Positions 6,251 through 13,403 are shown, numbered from the stretch's first letter. The stretch: 14,966 bases of DNA from Natrinema soli (GCF_028618695.1 NZ_JAQIVI010000830.1:1-14966); one strand, 5' to 3'. A program made the numbers and translations. Notes: generated from the sequence alone by a model not told the origin.

Positions 6251-7057
6251 ATGACGAACATCGCGATCACCGGTGCGGCGGGGAACGTCGGCCGGGAAGC
6301 CATCGGCGCGTTTCCTGACGATGATCACGATCTCACGCTCTTTTCCCACAGCGAGACCGAGGATCTGGACACGACACCCCTCGAGATCACCGACCGTGAG
6401 GAATTCATCGACGCGCTCGAGGGCCAGGACGTGTTGATCCACCTCGCGGCCAACGCCTCGCCGTGTGCGTCGTGGGACGAGGTGCGCGGGCCGAACGTCG
6501 ACGGCCTCTCCAACGCCCTCGAGGCCGCGGTCGAGAACGACCTCGAGCGGGTGGTGTTCGCGAGTTCGAACCACGCGGTCAACATGAAAAACACCGTCTC
6601 GGCGATCCGGCCCGAGTCGACGGTCGGGAGCCCCGAAATCGTCCGGCCGAGCGATCCGACCGATCCGGACACCTTCTACGGCGTCACGAAGGTCTTCGGC
6701 GAAGCGATGGGGTCGTACTACGCCAAGCGACACGGATTCGAGGTAGTGAACCTCCGAATCGGCTGGCTGCTCACCCGCGACGAACTCCGGCAGGAGTGCG
6801 ACGAACGCGACGGTGCCGGCGAGCGCTACGCCCGCGCGATGTGGCTCAGCCCCGGCGACTGTCGGCGGCTGCTCGCCGCTGCCGCGACGGCAACGCTCCC
6901 GGAGTCACCCCTGATCGCCCACGGGATCTCCGACAACTCGGAGCGGTTCCTCTCGCTCGCCGAGACCATGCAGGCCCTCGAGTACCGGCCGCAAGACGAC
7001 GCCGAGGCGGTCCTGAGCGACGAGTCGGACGGCCGCGACGGCCTCGAGACGACGTGA
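6251..7057 (+). CDS. Extended SDR: uronate/glucose-6-phosphate dehydrogenase-like
   Basis: A 268-residue NAD-dependent epimerase/dehydratase-type protein. It begins with a Rossmann motif (TGAAGNVG, 7-14), keeps an early HLAANAS segment (64-70), a catalytic serine region FASSNHAV (103-110) and the YxxxK pair Y143/K147 in FYGVTKVFGE. The segments RIGWLL (169-174), AMWLSPGDC (196-204) and HGISDNS (224-230) closely recall uronate dehydrogenase and the haloarchaeal NAD-dependent glucose-6-phosphate dehydrogenase Azf. The likely reaction is therefore oxidation of a sugar acid or sugar phosphate at C1 to a lactone. Substrate cannot be decided here, and Azf itself would be a different paralogue if another copy exists. 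The ATG at 6251 places the Rossmann strand immediately at the N-terminus. The frame is open upstream but that region is AT-rich and carries the promoter. Confidence 0.8.
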   Translation: MTNIAITGAAGNVGREAIGAFPDDDHDLTLFSHSETEDLDTTPLEITDREEFIDALEGQDVLIHLAANASPCASWDEVRGPNVDGLSNALEAAVENDLERVVFASSNHAVNMKNTVSAIRPESTVGSPEIVRPSDPTDPDTFYGVTKVFGEAMGSYYAKRHGFEVVNLRIGWLLTRDELRQECDERDGAGERYARAMWLSPGDCRRLLAAAATATLPESPLIAHGISDNSERFLSLAETMQALEYRPQDDAEAVLSDESDGRDGLETT

Positions 7058-7155
7058 TCGATGAGTCGTGGCGACCCCGAGACGGGGCCCGTTCGTTTCC
7101 TCGAGGGACCCACGGATTCGAAAGACGGAATAGCGCCACGTTCGTAGCGTCGCAC

Positions 7156-7527
7156 ATGTCAGTCAAGGTGTCCGAGTCGTCGGGCTACGGGCCGAACACC
7201 CAGATGTCCCTGTTCGGCTATATCATGGGTGCAGTACTCGTAATCGTTCTCCTCCCGCTGATTCCCGTTCTCATCCCCGTGTGGATTCTCTGGAAGGTGT
7301 TCGTCTCCGAGGAGGAGTTCGAACACAGCTTCGAGACCTGGCGACGCGAATCCGGCCGTACCGGCTCCGACCGTCACGAATCCACGGAATCCGAACCCGT
7401 AGATGCCGACGCGAAAGACACGGAAACCGAAGACGCAGAGACCGAAGACACCGAGACAGAAGATACCGAGGCCGAAGACACTGAACCCGTAGACGCGGAA
7501 ACCGACCAGACGGCAGCCGAATCCTAA
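7156..7527 (+). CDS. Small membrane protein with acidic repeat tail
   Basis: A 123-residue protein not tied to a known function. A short polar N-terminus (1-18) precedes one long or two closely packed hydrophobic segments (19-49) ending in PVWILWKVFV. The cytoplasmic-looking remainder starts with a charged SEEEFEHSFETWRRES stretch and then becomes an acidic low-complexity tail with a five-residue TEDxE period (89-115). This resembles small haloarchaeal membrane proteins whose tail length varies. The ATG at 7156 was chosen because it precedes the membrane segment directly; the longer open frame overlaps the SDR gene and is arginine-rich. The gene follows the SDR by 98 bases and converges with the GST gene 38 bases away. 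Confidence 0.75.
   Translation: MSVKVSESSGYGPNTQMSLFGYIMGAVLVIVLLPLIPVLIPVWILWKVFVSEEEFEHSFETWRRESGRTGSDRHESTESEPVDADAKDTETEDAETEDTETEDTEAEDTEPVDAETDQTAAES
7420..7506 (+). repeat. 15-base coding tandem repeat (TEDxE units)
   Basis: Roughly five degenerate 15-base units encode successive TEDAE, TEDTE, TEDTE, AEDTE and PVDAE pentapeptides, residues 89-117 of the small membrane protein. Synonymous differences between units show it is not a very recent expansion. Confidence 0.7.
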
Positions 7528-7565
7528 CGCCGCCGTCCCGTCGTTCTCTCGGGGGCGACTTCTCG

Positions 7566-8672
7566 TTAGTCGTCGGCACTCGCGGCACCGACGAGGTCTG
7601 ACGGCGGGCCGCCCGGCAGTTCGTCCCGATCGTGGGGTGCCTCGAACTCGAGGTCGGGACCGCGGGCGACGATCCCGTTCGGGTTCACGTCGGGGTGGGT
7701 CGTGTAGTAGTGCTCCTTGATGTGGTCCATGTTCACCGTCTGCGCCACGCTCGTTCGTTCGCTCGGCGTCCCCTCCCTTCGGTCGGCGACGCCGGTCTGA
7801 TAGAGGTCGCGCAGATACGGCCAGAGGTTGTCGTACTCCCGGACGTACTGGACGTTACACATGAAGTGCGTGTGGTAGACGTTATCGAACCTGACGAGCG
7901 TCGTGAACATCGCGATGTCGGCCTCGGTGAGCCGATCGCCCGCGAGGTAGCGCTGGTCCGCCAGCACCTCGTCCCAGTGATCGAGCGCCGAAAAGAGATC
8001 GTCGACCGCCTCGTCGTATGGCTCCTGTTTCGTCGCGAAGCCCGCACGATAGACGCCGTTGTTGATCGGCTCGTAGATCTCGTCGATGATCCGGTCGACC
8101 TCGTCACGATACCCCTCGGGGTAGAGGTCCACGTCTCGCGACGCCACACCGTCAGACTCGCTCCGCTCGACTGACGAGCCCTCACTCGCTTCACTCGCGA
8201 GGATCCCGCCGAACTCGGTGTCGAGCATCCGCATGATCTCTTCGGACTCGTTGTTGACGATGGTATCCTCCTGTTTGTCCCAGAGCACCGGCACCGTCAC
8301 GCGACAGGTCGCGTCCGGATCCGCACGCACGTACAACTCCCGCAGGAAATCCGCGCCGTGGACGTGATCGGGCGTACAGCCCTCCTTTTCGGGAGTGAAC
8401 TGCCAGCCGTCCTCGTCGCGGTAGGGATCGACGACCGAAACGGAGATCGCGTCCTCGAGCCCCTTCAGCACCCGCGTCACCAGCGTCCGGTGGGCCCACG
8501 GGCAGGCGTACGAGACGTAGAGGTGATACCGGCCCGCCTCGGGCCGGAACCGGGCGTCGGGATCGTCGCGAATCTCGTTCCGGAAGGTCGTCTCCTGCCG
8601 TTCGAACGAGCCGTCGTCGTCGGTCGACTCGAGCGCGTCGGTTCGCCACTCGCCGTCGACAAGCATATTCAT
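7566..8672 (-). CDS. Glutathionyl-hydroquinone reductase-like GST (ECM4/YqjG/omega type)
   Basis: A 368-residue cytoplasmic protein. The N-terminal thioredoxin-like domain has YACPWAHRT (55-63) with catalytic C57, the CPWA signature of the ECM4/YqjG family, followed by VTVPVLWD and VNNESEEIMRML (140-150), the thiol-binding strand-loop. The helical domain includes IYEPINNGVYRAGFA, RYLAGDRLTEADI (241-253) and IKEHYYTTHPDVNP (318-331). These enzymes reduce glutathionyl-hydroquinones. Haloarchaea mainly use gamma-glutamylcysteine instead of glutathione, so the natural thiol is probably different. Two Ser/Glu/Arg-rich stretches (157-180 and 293-310) interrupt conserved blocks and make the protein longer than the roughly 330 residues of E. 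coli YqjG. The ATG at 8672 gives MNMLVDGEW, a typical start, with a TATA-like ATTTGAA about 25 bases upstream. Confidence 0.88.
   Translation of the reverse strand: MNMLVDGEWRTDALESTDDDGSFERQETTFRNEIRDDPDARFRPEAGRYHLYVSYACPWAHRTLVTRVLKGLEDAISVSVVDPYRDEDGWQFTPEKEGCTPDHVHGADFLRELYVRADPDATCRVTVPVLWDKQEDTIVNNESEEIMRMLDTEFGGILASEASEGSSVERSESDGVASRDVDLYPEGYRDEVDRIIDEIYEPINNGVYRAGFATKQEPYDEAVDDLFSALDHWDEVLADQRYLAGDRLTEADIAMFTTLVRFDNVYHTHFMCNVQYVREYDNLWPYLRDLYQTGVADRREGTPSERTSVAQTVNMDHIKEHYYTTHPDVNPNGIVARGPDLEFEAPHDRDELPGGPPSDLVGAASADD
7743..7796 (-). repeat. Low-complexity in-frame insertion 2 in the GST gene
   Basis: Residues 293-310 (TGVADRREGTPSERTSVA) sit between LRDLYQ and QTVNMDHIK, blocks I expect to be nearly contiguous in this family. 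The plus-strand DNA has TCGT/TCGC tetranucleotide repeats near 7749-7766. Confidence 0.5.
8133..8204 (-). repeat. Low-complexity in-frame insertion 1 in the GST gene
   Basis: Residues 157-180 are rich in Ser, Glu, Ala and Gly, placed between MLDTEFG and VDLYPEGY. The plus-strand DNA contains the direct repeat TCACTCGC twice (near 8182-8199). Composition is like insertion 2. Confidence 0.5.
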
Positions 8673-8692
8673 ACCTCGTCGTACGGTCGCGA

Positions 8693-8702
8693 CGTTCAAA
8701 TG
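8693..8702 (-). promoter_or_regulatory. TATA-like box for the GST gene
   Basis: On the minus strand an ATCATTTGAA stretch lies 21-30 bases before the ATG at 8672, the usual spacing for a leaderless gene. Confidence 0.4.
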
Positions 8703-8755
8703 ATCTCGCTAACACTCGCGTCACCGCTCTCGAGTCCCGGTGATCGAAGACAAGC

Positions 8756-8763
8756 GTTTAAAC
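8756..8763 (+). promoter_or_regulatory. TATA-like box for the methyltransferase gene
   Basis: GTTTAAAC, an 8-base palindrome, lies 23-30 bases before the ATG at 8786. This spacing favours the ATG over the in-frame GTG at 8771, which is only 8-15 bases from the box. Confidence 0.55.
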
Positions 8764-8785
8764 GACTCCCGTGAGCACTCGAGGT

Positions 8786-9940
8786 ATGGCAGACGACGGG
8801 GATCGACACCGCCAGAGCCGCCTGTTCACCGACGACGACGGCGAGTTCGACGCCGACCGCGCGCGGGAGGAGTCCCTGCCGGTCGAGGACGGCGAGGTGA
8901 TCGATACCGACGACCTCGCGGATCACCAGCGCTACGTCGAAGGTAGAGGGATCTACGACGAGCGCAACCGGGTGAACGACCTCACGGGCAAGGAGTGGAA
9001 GTACGCCACGAAGTCCGTGATCGCCGAGGGCTATCCCCCAGCCGTCCAGCACGACCTGCGCAGCGAACACGGCGGCCAGAAGCCCCCGCGACTCTGCGCG
9101 GAGCTGATCGGCCGGTTCAGCAAGGCCGGCGACACCGTCCTCGATCCCTTCGCGGGCGTCGGCGGCACCCTGTTAGGTGCGAGCTTCTGCGAACACGAGG
9201 GCACCGGCCTTCGGGAGGCGATCGGCTTCGAGCGGACCAAACGATGGATCGAGATCTACGAGACGGTCCTCGAGCGGGAGAACGAGGAGCGTCGCGAGCG
9301 CGGCGAGCCGCCGCTGGCCGAAGGGGACGTACGACACGGCGACTGCGCCGAGTTGATCGACGGCGTGCCCGACGACTCGGTCGACCTCCTGTTGACCGAC
9401 GTCCCCTACTGGCACATGGACGAACTCGAGCAGACGCGCAACGAGCGCCGGACTCGCGAGAGCAAACTGGGCTCGTTCGACGGGCAGCGGGACGGCGAGA
9501 CAGCGGTCGATGCCGATTCGGGGCCATCGGATGGGGATTCCACCTCGGAGTCGTCCAACGGGGATGATAGTTCGGAACCGACCGATGTGGATGACGGTTC
9601 GGAATCCGCCGAGGAAAGTGGGGAGTGGGTCACGAAAGCCGACTGGCTCGCGGACATGGCCGGCAAGTTCGCCCGGTTCACCGACGCCGTCTCGCCGGAC
9701 GGTCACGTCGTCGTCTTCATCGGCGACATGTACCGCGAACAGTCCTACGAGTTCCTTTCGGCGGATCTCGCGCGGACGATCGAGTCGACCGCGCCGCTAA
9801 CCCTCGCGGCGAACCTGATCTGGTACGATCCCACGAAGGACCTCCACGTCTACGGCTATCCGTTCTCCTTCGTCCCCTCGATGGTCCACCAGAACGTCCT
9901 CGTCTTCCGCCTCGAGGACGAGGGCGAAAGCGGCGGCTGA
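8786..9940 (+). CDS. Orphan DNA (or nucleic-acid) amino-methyltransferase
   Basis: A 384-residue SAM-dependent methyltransferase of the N4-cytosine/N6-adenine group. A motif X-like region (QKPPRLCAELIGRF, 98-111) runs into motif I, DTVLDPFAGVGGT (116-128), which binds SAM. GFERTKRWIEIY (147-158) follows as the acidic motif II loop. Motif IV reads TDVPYW (204-209), a variant of DPPYW in which the first proline is valine. Residues 229-279 are an acidic Ser/Asp/Gly-rich insertion; then VVVFIGDMYR and FSFVPSMVHQNVLVFR (360-375) complete the catalytic fold. Motif order X-I-IV is permuted relative to the common beta-class enzymes. No restriction endonuclease gene lies nearby, so this is probably a housekeeping or epigenetic methylase; an RNA target cannot be excluded. 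The ATG at 8786 is favoured by the promoter spacing. Confidence 0.8.
   Translation: MADDGDRHRQSRLFTDDDGEFDADRAREESLPVEDGEVIDTDDLADHQRYVEGRGIYDERNRVNDLTGKEWKYATKSVIAEGYPPAVQHDLRSEHGGQKPPRLCAELIGRFSKAGDTVLDPFAGVGGTLLGASFCEHEGTGLREAIGFERTKRWIEIYETVLERENEERRERGEPPLAEGDVRHGDCAELIDGVPDDSVDLLLTDVPYWHMDELEQTRNERRTRESKLGSFDGQRDGETAVDADSGPSDGDSTSESSNGDDSSEPTDVDDGSESAEESGEWVTKADWLADMAGKFARFTDAVSPDGHVVVFIGDMYREQSYEFLSADLARTIESTAPLTLAANLIWYDPTKDLHVYGYPFSFVPSMVHQNVLVFRLEDEGESGG
9470..9622 (+). repeat. Acidic low-complexity insert within the methyltransferase
   Basis: Residues 229-279 are nearly all Ser, Asp, Glu, Gly and Thr with repeated GDDSSEP / VDDGSES-like units. It lies directly after motif IV, where a target-recognition segment could be expected, and is probably disordered. 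Confidence 0.65.
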
Positions 9941-10310
9941 GTCGCTACCGTCGGCTGGCAGTGACGGAGTTGAGGTGGTCGGCCGGCCCCGACGAGTCCT
10001 GTTCACAGTCCCCGCCGAGAGCGCCGTCTGAGACGGATTTCCGCACCGGTTTCCCGGCGCAATCGCGACCGTCCTGCGGGTGCGCCGAAACCGACTGACA
10101 GCGGACCGTCTGACCCCCGTCAGTCGATCGTCTGACGCGGATTTATTGGGCACCGGCGCAACGGAAGGAACAGGCGCGAGGCGGCCTCCCCACCCCTCCC
10201 CATCCGCCTGCGCGCCTGCTCCCGTTTCTCTCCCCCTTTTGTCGCGTCGACCAGGCCGGTCGAGTTACAGCGGCTGGTTCGAGGCCGATTCGAGCCCGGA
10301 GACTACCCGG
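9941..10310. other. Gene-free 370-base gap between convergent genes
   Basis: No frame in this gap looks like a protein. The left part (9941-10135) shows nothing clear. A TATA-like ATTTATTGG is at 10141-10149, followed by a large hairpin and a T-run (10161-10240). The rest (10241-10310) is featureless. The gap lies between the ends of the methyltransferase and the TrkA gene. Confidence 0.7.
10161..10240. terminator. Large hairpin with C-rich loop and T-run; terminator or small RNA
   Basis: The arms 10161-10184 and 10204-10225 pair over most of their length, including CAGGCGCG with CGCGCCTG and AGGCGG with CCGCCT, with small bulges. The loop 10185-10203 is almost pure C in runs of four. TTTT ends at 10240 on the plus strand. 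Between convergent genes a terminator is the simplest reading. The TATA-like box at 10141-10149 makes a short plus-strand RNA possible. Confidence 0.5.
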
Positions 10311-10973
10311 CTAGGCGTTTGCGGGCGACAACGTCGACCGAACCTCCTCGGCGCGATCCGCTTCGGTGATGACCGCGACCTCGTCTCCGGCCTCGAGTTC
10401 GGTCCCCGGGAGCGGAATCGTCAGCGGCTCCCGAGCGCGGCCGTGGGCGTAGATCCGCGCGGACTCGGGCAACTCGAGTTCGCTCATTCGTTTGCCGACC
10501 GCCGGCGATCCGTCCCGAATCTCGAGGACGGTCAACTGGAGGTTCGCGGCGAGATCGGCGACGACGTTGAAGTCTCCGCCGAGCAGGGCGGTCTTCGCGC
10601 CCGCAGCGCCGAGCCGTTCGGGGTAGATGATCTCGTCGACCTCCTCGGCGTACTTCTCGTAGATGTCCTCGCGGTAGTCCTCGTCGATCCGGAGAACGGT
10701 CCGGCAGCCGTGGTGGGTACCGACCATACACGCGGCGAAGTTGGCGTTGAGATCAGGCGTGAACGCGCCGATCGCATCCGCGGTTTCGATCCCCGCGTCG
10801 ACGAGGACGTCTTCGTCAGCACCGTCGCCGTGCACCGTCTCGAACCCGTCGGTGGTGGCGCGTTCGATCCGGTCCGTGTCGTCGTCGACGATGCGGACCT
10901 CGTGGCCTTCCTCCGCGAGGATCGTCGCCGTTCGCGACCCGACCCGACCGTATCCCACGATGACAAACCTCAT
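10311..10973 (-). CDS. trkA: TrkA-type potassium uptake regulatory protein
   Basis: A 220-residue peripheral protein of potassium transport. An N-terminal RCK/TrkA-N domain starts at residue 1 with the Rossmann motif GYGRVG (7-12) and an acidic end of strand two, IVDDD (28-32), which favours NAD(H). FTPDLNANFAACMVG (71-85) and IIYPERLGA (115-123) are typical RCK segments. A TrkA-C domain spans about 135-217, with LEIRDGSPAVGKRMSELELP and LEAGDEVAVI. Such proteins gate a TrkH/KtrB-type channel according to nucleotide state. No channel gene is in the window, so its partner must be elsewhere. A TATA-like GTATTTCAC (minus strand, 10996-11004) lies about 25-30 bases before the ATG at 10973. It is divergent from the purine permease. 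One of several paralogues typical of haloarchaea. Confidence 0.9.
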   Translation of the reverse strand: MRFVIVGYGRVGSRTATILAEEGHEVRIVDDDTDRIERATTDGFETVHGDGADEDVLVDAGIETADAIGAFTPDLNANFAACMVGTHHGCRTVLRIDEDYREDIYEKYAEEVDEIIYPERLGAAGAKTALLGGDFNVVADLAANLQLTVLEIRDGSPAVGKRMSELELPESARIYAHGRAREPLTIPLPGTELEAGDEVAVITEADRAEEVRSTLSPANA

Positions 10974-11072
10974 GGTATCACGGTACGCGCCCCGTAGTGA
11001 AATACGTTGGTCCCTCCCGCGAGAATTCCCGTTTCGACCGCGATGTGTTCCCCTTTCGGACGCGATGGGCCC

Positions 11073-11110
11073 CTCGCTGACGAGGATTTCGTCCGATCAG
11101 TCTCAGCGAG
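11073..11110. repeat. 8-base inverted repeat in the trkA/NCS2 divergent gap
   Basis: CTCGCTGA (11073-11080) and TCAGCGAG (11103-11110) are perfect inverted repeats around a 22-base spacer. The hairpin lies about 100 bases from trkA and about 140 from the permease start. Confidence 0.4.
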
Positions 11111-11213
11111 GCGATCGCCCCTCGACCGCCGCGAGGAATCGAGCGGAAGAGATGTAAAAATTTCGATGTTACCCACGACCGTGTCCAAATACTGACCGAT
11201 TCGGACAAGAACC

Positions 11214-11245
11214 TTTAACTAATCGGTGTTATTATGCTCGAGCAT
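11214..11245 (+). promoter_or_regulatory. NCS2 permease promoter with a 12-base palindrome
   Basis: A TATA-like TTTAACTA at about 11214-11221 lies some 30 bases before the ATG at 11251. ATGCTCGAGCAT (11234-11245) is a perfect 12-base palindrome between the box and the start codon, over the expected transcription start. It is a good candidate operator. Confidence 0.5.
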
Positions 11246-11250
11246 CCAAT

Positions 11251-12687
11251 ATGGGGGTATTCGAGACGCTCGCGGCGTACTTCAGGCTCGACGAACACGA
11301 TACCGACCTCGGGACGGAAACGGTCGCGGGAATAACGACGTTCCTCGCGATGTCGTACATCATCGTCGTCAATCCGCTCATTCTCAGCGAGGCGATCACG
11401 CTCGAGGGCTACGATGCCGGCGAAGTCCAGCAGATGATCGCCGTCGCGACGATCCTCGCGTCGGCGGTCGCCATCTTCGTCATGGCGTTCTGGGCCAACA
11501 GACCGTTCGGCCTCGCTCCCGGGATGGGGCTGAACGCGTTCTTCGCGTTCACGGTCGTCATCGGCCTCGGCGTCCCGTGGCAGGTCGCGCTCGCGGCCGT
11601 TTTCGTGGAAGGGATTATCTTCATCGCGCTGACGGCGGTCGGCGCGCGGAAGTACATCATCGAACTGTTCCCGGAACCCGTCAAGTTCGCGGTCGGGGCC
11701 GGAATCGGCGTCTATCTGCTCTTTCTGGGACTCCAGGAGATGCAGATCGTCGTGGACCATCCGGACACGCTCGTCACGCTGGGTAACGTCGCGACGAGCG
11801 CGGTCGCAGCGCTTTCGGTCGTCGGCCTCGCGTTGATGCTCATCCTTCACGCTCGCGGAACTCGAGGATCGATCGTCATCGGAATCCTCGCCACTGCCGT
11901 CGCCGGGTGGGTACTGACCGTCGCCGACGTCGTCTCCCCGGGGACGCTCGTTCCCGCCACTACCTACGATCAGCTCTCCAGTGACGGGTTCCTGAACCTG
12001 ATCGCGAACGTCCAGTACGACTTCACGCCGCTGGCCGCCGGCTTCGTCGACGGCCTCGGGATGATTACCGACGACCCGCTCGTGTTCGCGCTGGTCGTCT
12101 TCACGTTCTTCTTCGTCGACTTCTTCGACACGGCCGGGACTCTCATCGGCGTCTCGCAGATCGGCGGATTCCTCGACGAGGACGGTGACCTCCCCGAAAT
12201 CGAGAAGCCGCTGATGGCCGACGCGATCGGCACCACCCTCGGCGCGATGGTCGGAACGTCCACGGTGACGACATACATCGAATCGTCAACCGGTGTCGAG
12301 GAAGGCGGGCGAACCGGCTTCACCGCTCTCGTCGTCGGCCTCCTCTTCATGCTCTCCCTGCTCATCGTGCCGCTAATCGGTGCCATCCCGCAGTACGCGT
12401 CGTACCTCGCGCTGGTCGTCGTCGGCATCATCATGCTGCAGGGCGTCACCGACATCGACTGGCAGGACCCGTCTTGGGCGATCTCCGCCGGACTGACGAT
12501 CACGGTCATGCCGCTGACCGCGTCGATCTCGAACGGGCTCGCCGCCGGGATCATCAGCTATCCGCTCGTCAAAGCGGCGATGGGCAAGGCCGAAGACGTC
12601 TCCGTCGGGCAGTGGGTGCTTGCCGTCGCGTTCATCCTCTACTTCGCCGTCTTCTTCGCCGTCGACGCCGGAATGGTCTCGTTCTAG
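11251..12687 (+). CDS. NCS2 family purine permease (AzgA-like)
   Basis: A 478-residue integral membrane transporter with about 12-14 membrane spans. Diagnostic segments are AGITTFLAMSYIIVVNP (26-42), FGLAPGMGLNAFFAF (86-100) in the third span, FVDFFDTAGTLIGVS (288-302), where acidic residues bind substrate in this fold, and GTSTVTTYIESSTGVEEGGRTG (335-356). The GMGLNAFFAF and VDFFDTAGT motifs point to the AzgA branch, which imports hypoxanthine, adenine or guanine with protons, rather than the UraA/xanthine branch. The length is normal and the frame intact. The ATG at 11251 fits the promoter spacing. It is divergent from trkA across 277 bases and is followed by a glutaredoxin-like gene after 132 bases, with no obvious functional link. 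Exact purine specificity is inferred from family only. Confidence 0.93.
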   Translation: MGVFETLAAYFRLDEHDTDLGTETVAGITTFLAMSYIIVVNPLILSEAITLEGYDAGEVQQMIAVATILASAVAIFVMAFWANRPFGLAPGMGLNAFFAFTVVIGLGVPWQVALAAVFVEGIIFIALTAVGARKYIIELFPEPVKFAVGAGIGVYLLFLGLQEMQIVVDHPDTLVTLGNVATSAVAALSVVGLALMLILHARGTRGSIVIGILATAVAGWVLTVADVVSPGTLVPATTYDQLSSDGFLNLIANVQYDFTPLAAGFVDGLGMITDDPLVFALVVFTFFFVDFFDTAGTLIGVSQIGGFLDEDGDLPEIEKPLMADAIGTTLGAMVGTSTVTTYIESSTGVEEGGRTGFTALVVGLLFMLSLLIVPLIGAIPQYASYLALVVVGIIMLQGVTDIDWQDPSWAISAGLTITVMPLTASISNGLAAGIISYPLVKAAMGKAEDVSVGQWVLAVAFILYFAVFFAVDAGMVSF

Positions 12688-12710
12688 CGTCGACCGCCGA
12701 TCTCCGCCGT

Positions 12711-12750
12711 TGACGGCTGTTCTTCCGCGATCTGACCGCAGGTGCCGTCA
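12711..12750 (+). terminator. Possible hairpin after the NCS2 gene
   Basis: TGACGGC (12711-12717) and GCCGTCA (12744-12750) are perfect 7-base inverted repeats with a 26-base spacer, just downstream of the permease stop. No T-run follows, so a terminator role is weakly supported. Confidence 0.25.
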
Positions 12751-12790
12751 GCACCCTCGGTTCCGGCAACCGCCCGATCGACCGGTGGGA

Positions 12791-12797
12791 TAATACG
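12791..12797 (+). promoter_or_regulatory. TATA-like box for the glutaredoxin gene
   Basis: TAATACG lies 23-29 bases before the ATG at 12820, consistent with a leaderless transcript and with the short start chosen. Confidence 0.45.
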
Positions 12798-12819
12798 TCT
12801 TCCGCGGCAATACGTTCGT

Positions 12820-13077
12820 ATGGCAGACATCACGATGTACGAGCTTCCGGGCTGTCCGTACTGTGCGAAGGTCCGCTCGAAACTCGACGACCTCGAGCTC
12901 GAGTACGATATCATCGAAGTGCCGCGTTCGCACGACGAGCGCACCGAAGTCGAGAACGTCAGCGGCCAGACCGGCGTCCCCGTCATCGTCGACGAGGCGA
13001 ACGATGTCGACGGGATGAGCGAGAGCGACGACATCGTCGCGTACCTCGAGGAAACGTACGGAAACGGCGCAGCCTGA
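12820..13077 (+). CDS. Glutaredoxin-like protein
   Basis: An 85-residue thioredoxin-fold protein. The active site is GCPYC (11-15) with C12 and C15, the classic glutaredoxin CPYC motif, following the first strand ADITMYELP. TGVPVIVDE (51-59) supplies the cis-proline P54, and the C-terminal SDDIVAYLEETY (69-80) is the closing helix where the thiol substrate is held. It probably reduces disulfides or mixed disulfides in the cytoplasm. Haloarchaea use gamma-glutamylcysteine as main low-molecular-weight thiol, so the electron donor is likely that compound or a reductase. Length equals that of single-domain glutaredoxins. The ATG at 12820 is preferred over an upstream in-frame ATG at 12742 because the fold begins there and the TATA-like box lies between the two. 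Confidence 0.9.
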   Translation: MADITMYELPGCPYCAKVRSKLDDLELEYDIIEVPRSHDERTEVENVSGQTGVPVIVDEANDVDGMSESDDIVAYLEETYGNGAA

Positions 13078-13132
13078 AGTCCAGGAGTCGATTGTAGTCC
13101 GTTCTTCGACAGGCAGTTCGCCGGCGGAGCGA

Positions 13133-13342
13133 TTACCGTTTCCACCAGAATCGGTTCGAAAGGAGGGTGAGTACCGTGAACGAGAGGTACCCACCGATAA
13201 CGTAGACGCCGACGAACACCATTGCATCGGCCGCCGTCGTGACGGTTGTCCCGTAATTGAAGACGAGTCCGAGAACTGCGACGGTGAGGACGAGGAACGC
13301 GCGGCGCCGACTGACGATTTCAACAGTCCACTGCCCCTGCAT
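13133..13342 (-). CDS. Small two-helix membrane protein
   Basis: A 69-residue protein not assigned to a family. After a basic segment (SRRRAF, 11-16) two hydrophobic helices are visible, about 14-31 and 38-61, joined by a short loop (GTTVTTAAD), and the C-terminus ends NRFWWKR. Positive charges at both ends suggest both termini face the cytoplasm. It converges with the glutaredoxin gene (55-base gap) and lies 61 bases downstream of the HTH regulator on the same strand, so it may share that transcript. The frame is complete and the composition is membrane-protein-like, which supports a real gene. No function can be proposed. Confidence 0.65.
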   Translation of the reverse strand: MQGQWTVEIVSRRRAFLVLTVAVLGLVFNYGTTVTTAADAMVFVGVYVIGGYLSFTVLTLLSNRFWWKR

Positions 13343-13403
13343 CGGCGTTCCTCGCGGTCAGCATTCGAGAAACTGTCGTCCGTGGTGAATAGTACCGACC
13401 GGA

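Noticed and set aside
8771..8773. GTG as alternative start of the methyltransferase
   Set aside because: It is only 8-15 bases from the TATA-like box, too close for transcription to include it; the ATG at 8786 fits.
8786..9940. Restriction-modification system
   Set aside because: Only the methyltransferase is present; neighbours are a GST-like enzyme and a TrkA protein, with no endonuclease or specificity subunit.
10080..10997. Long plus-strand open frame (305 codons)
   Set aside because: It runs antisense to the clear TrkA gene and through the hairpin region; composition is that of a complementary strand, and no motif is present.
10970..11188. Small minus-strand frame before trkA
   Set aside because: It overlaps the trkA promoter and start and has no signal, motif or protein-like composition.
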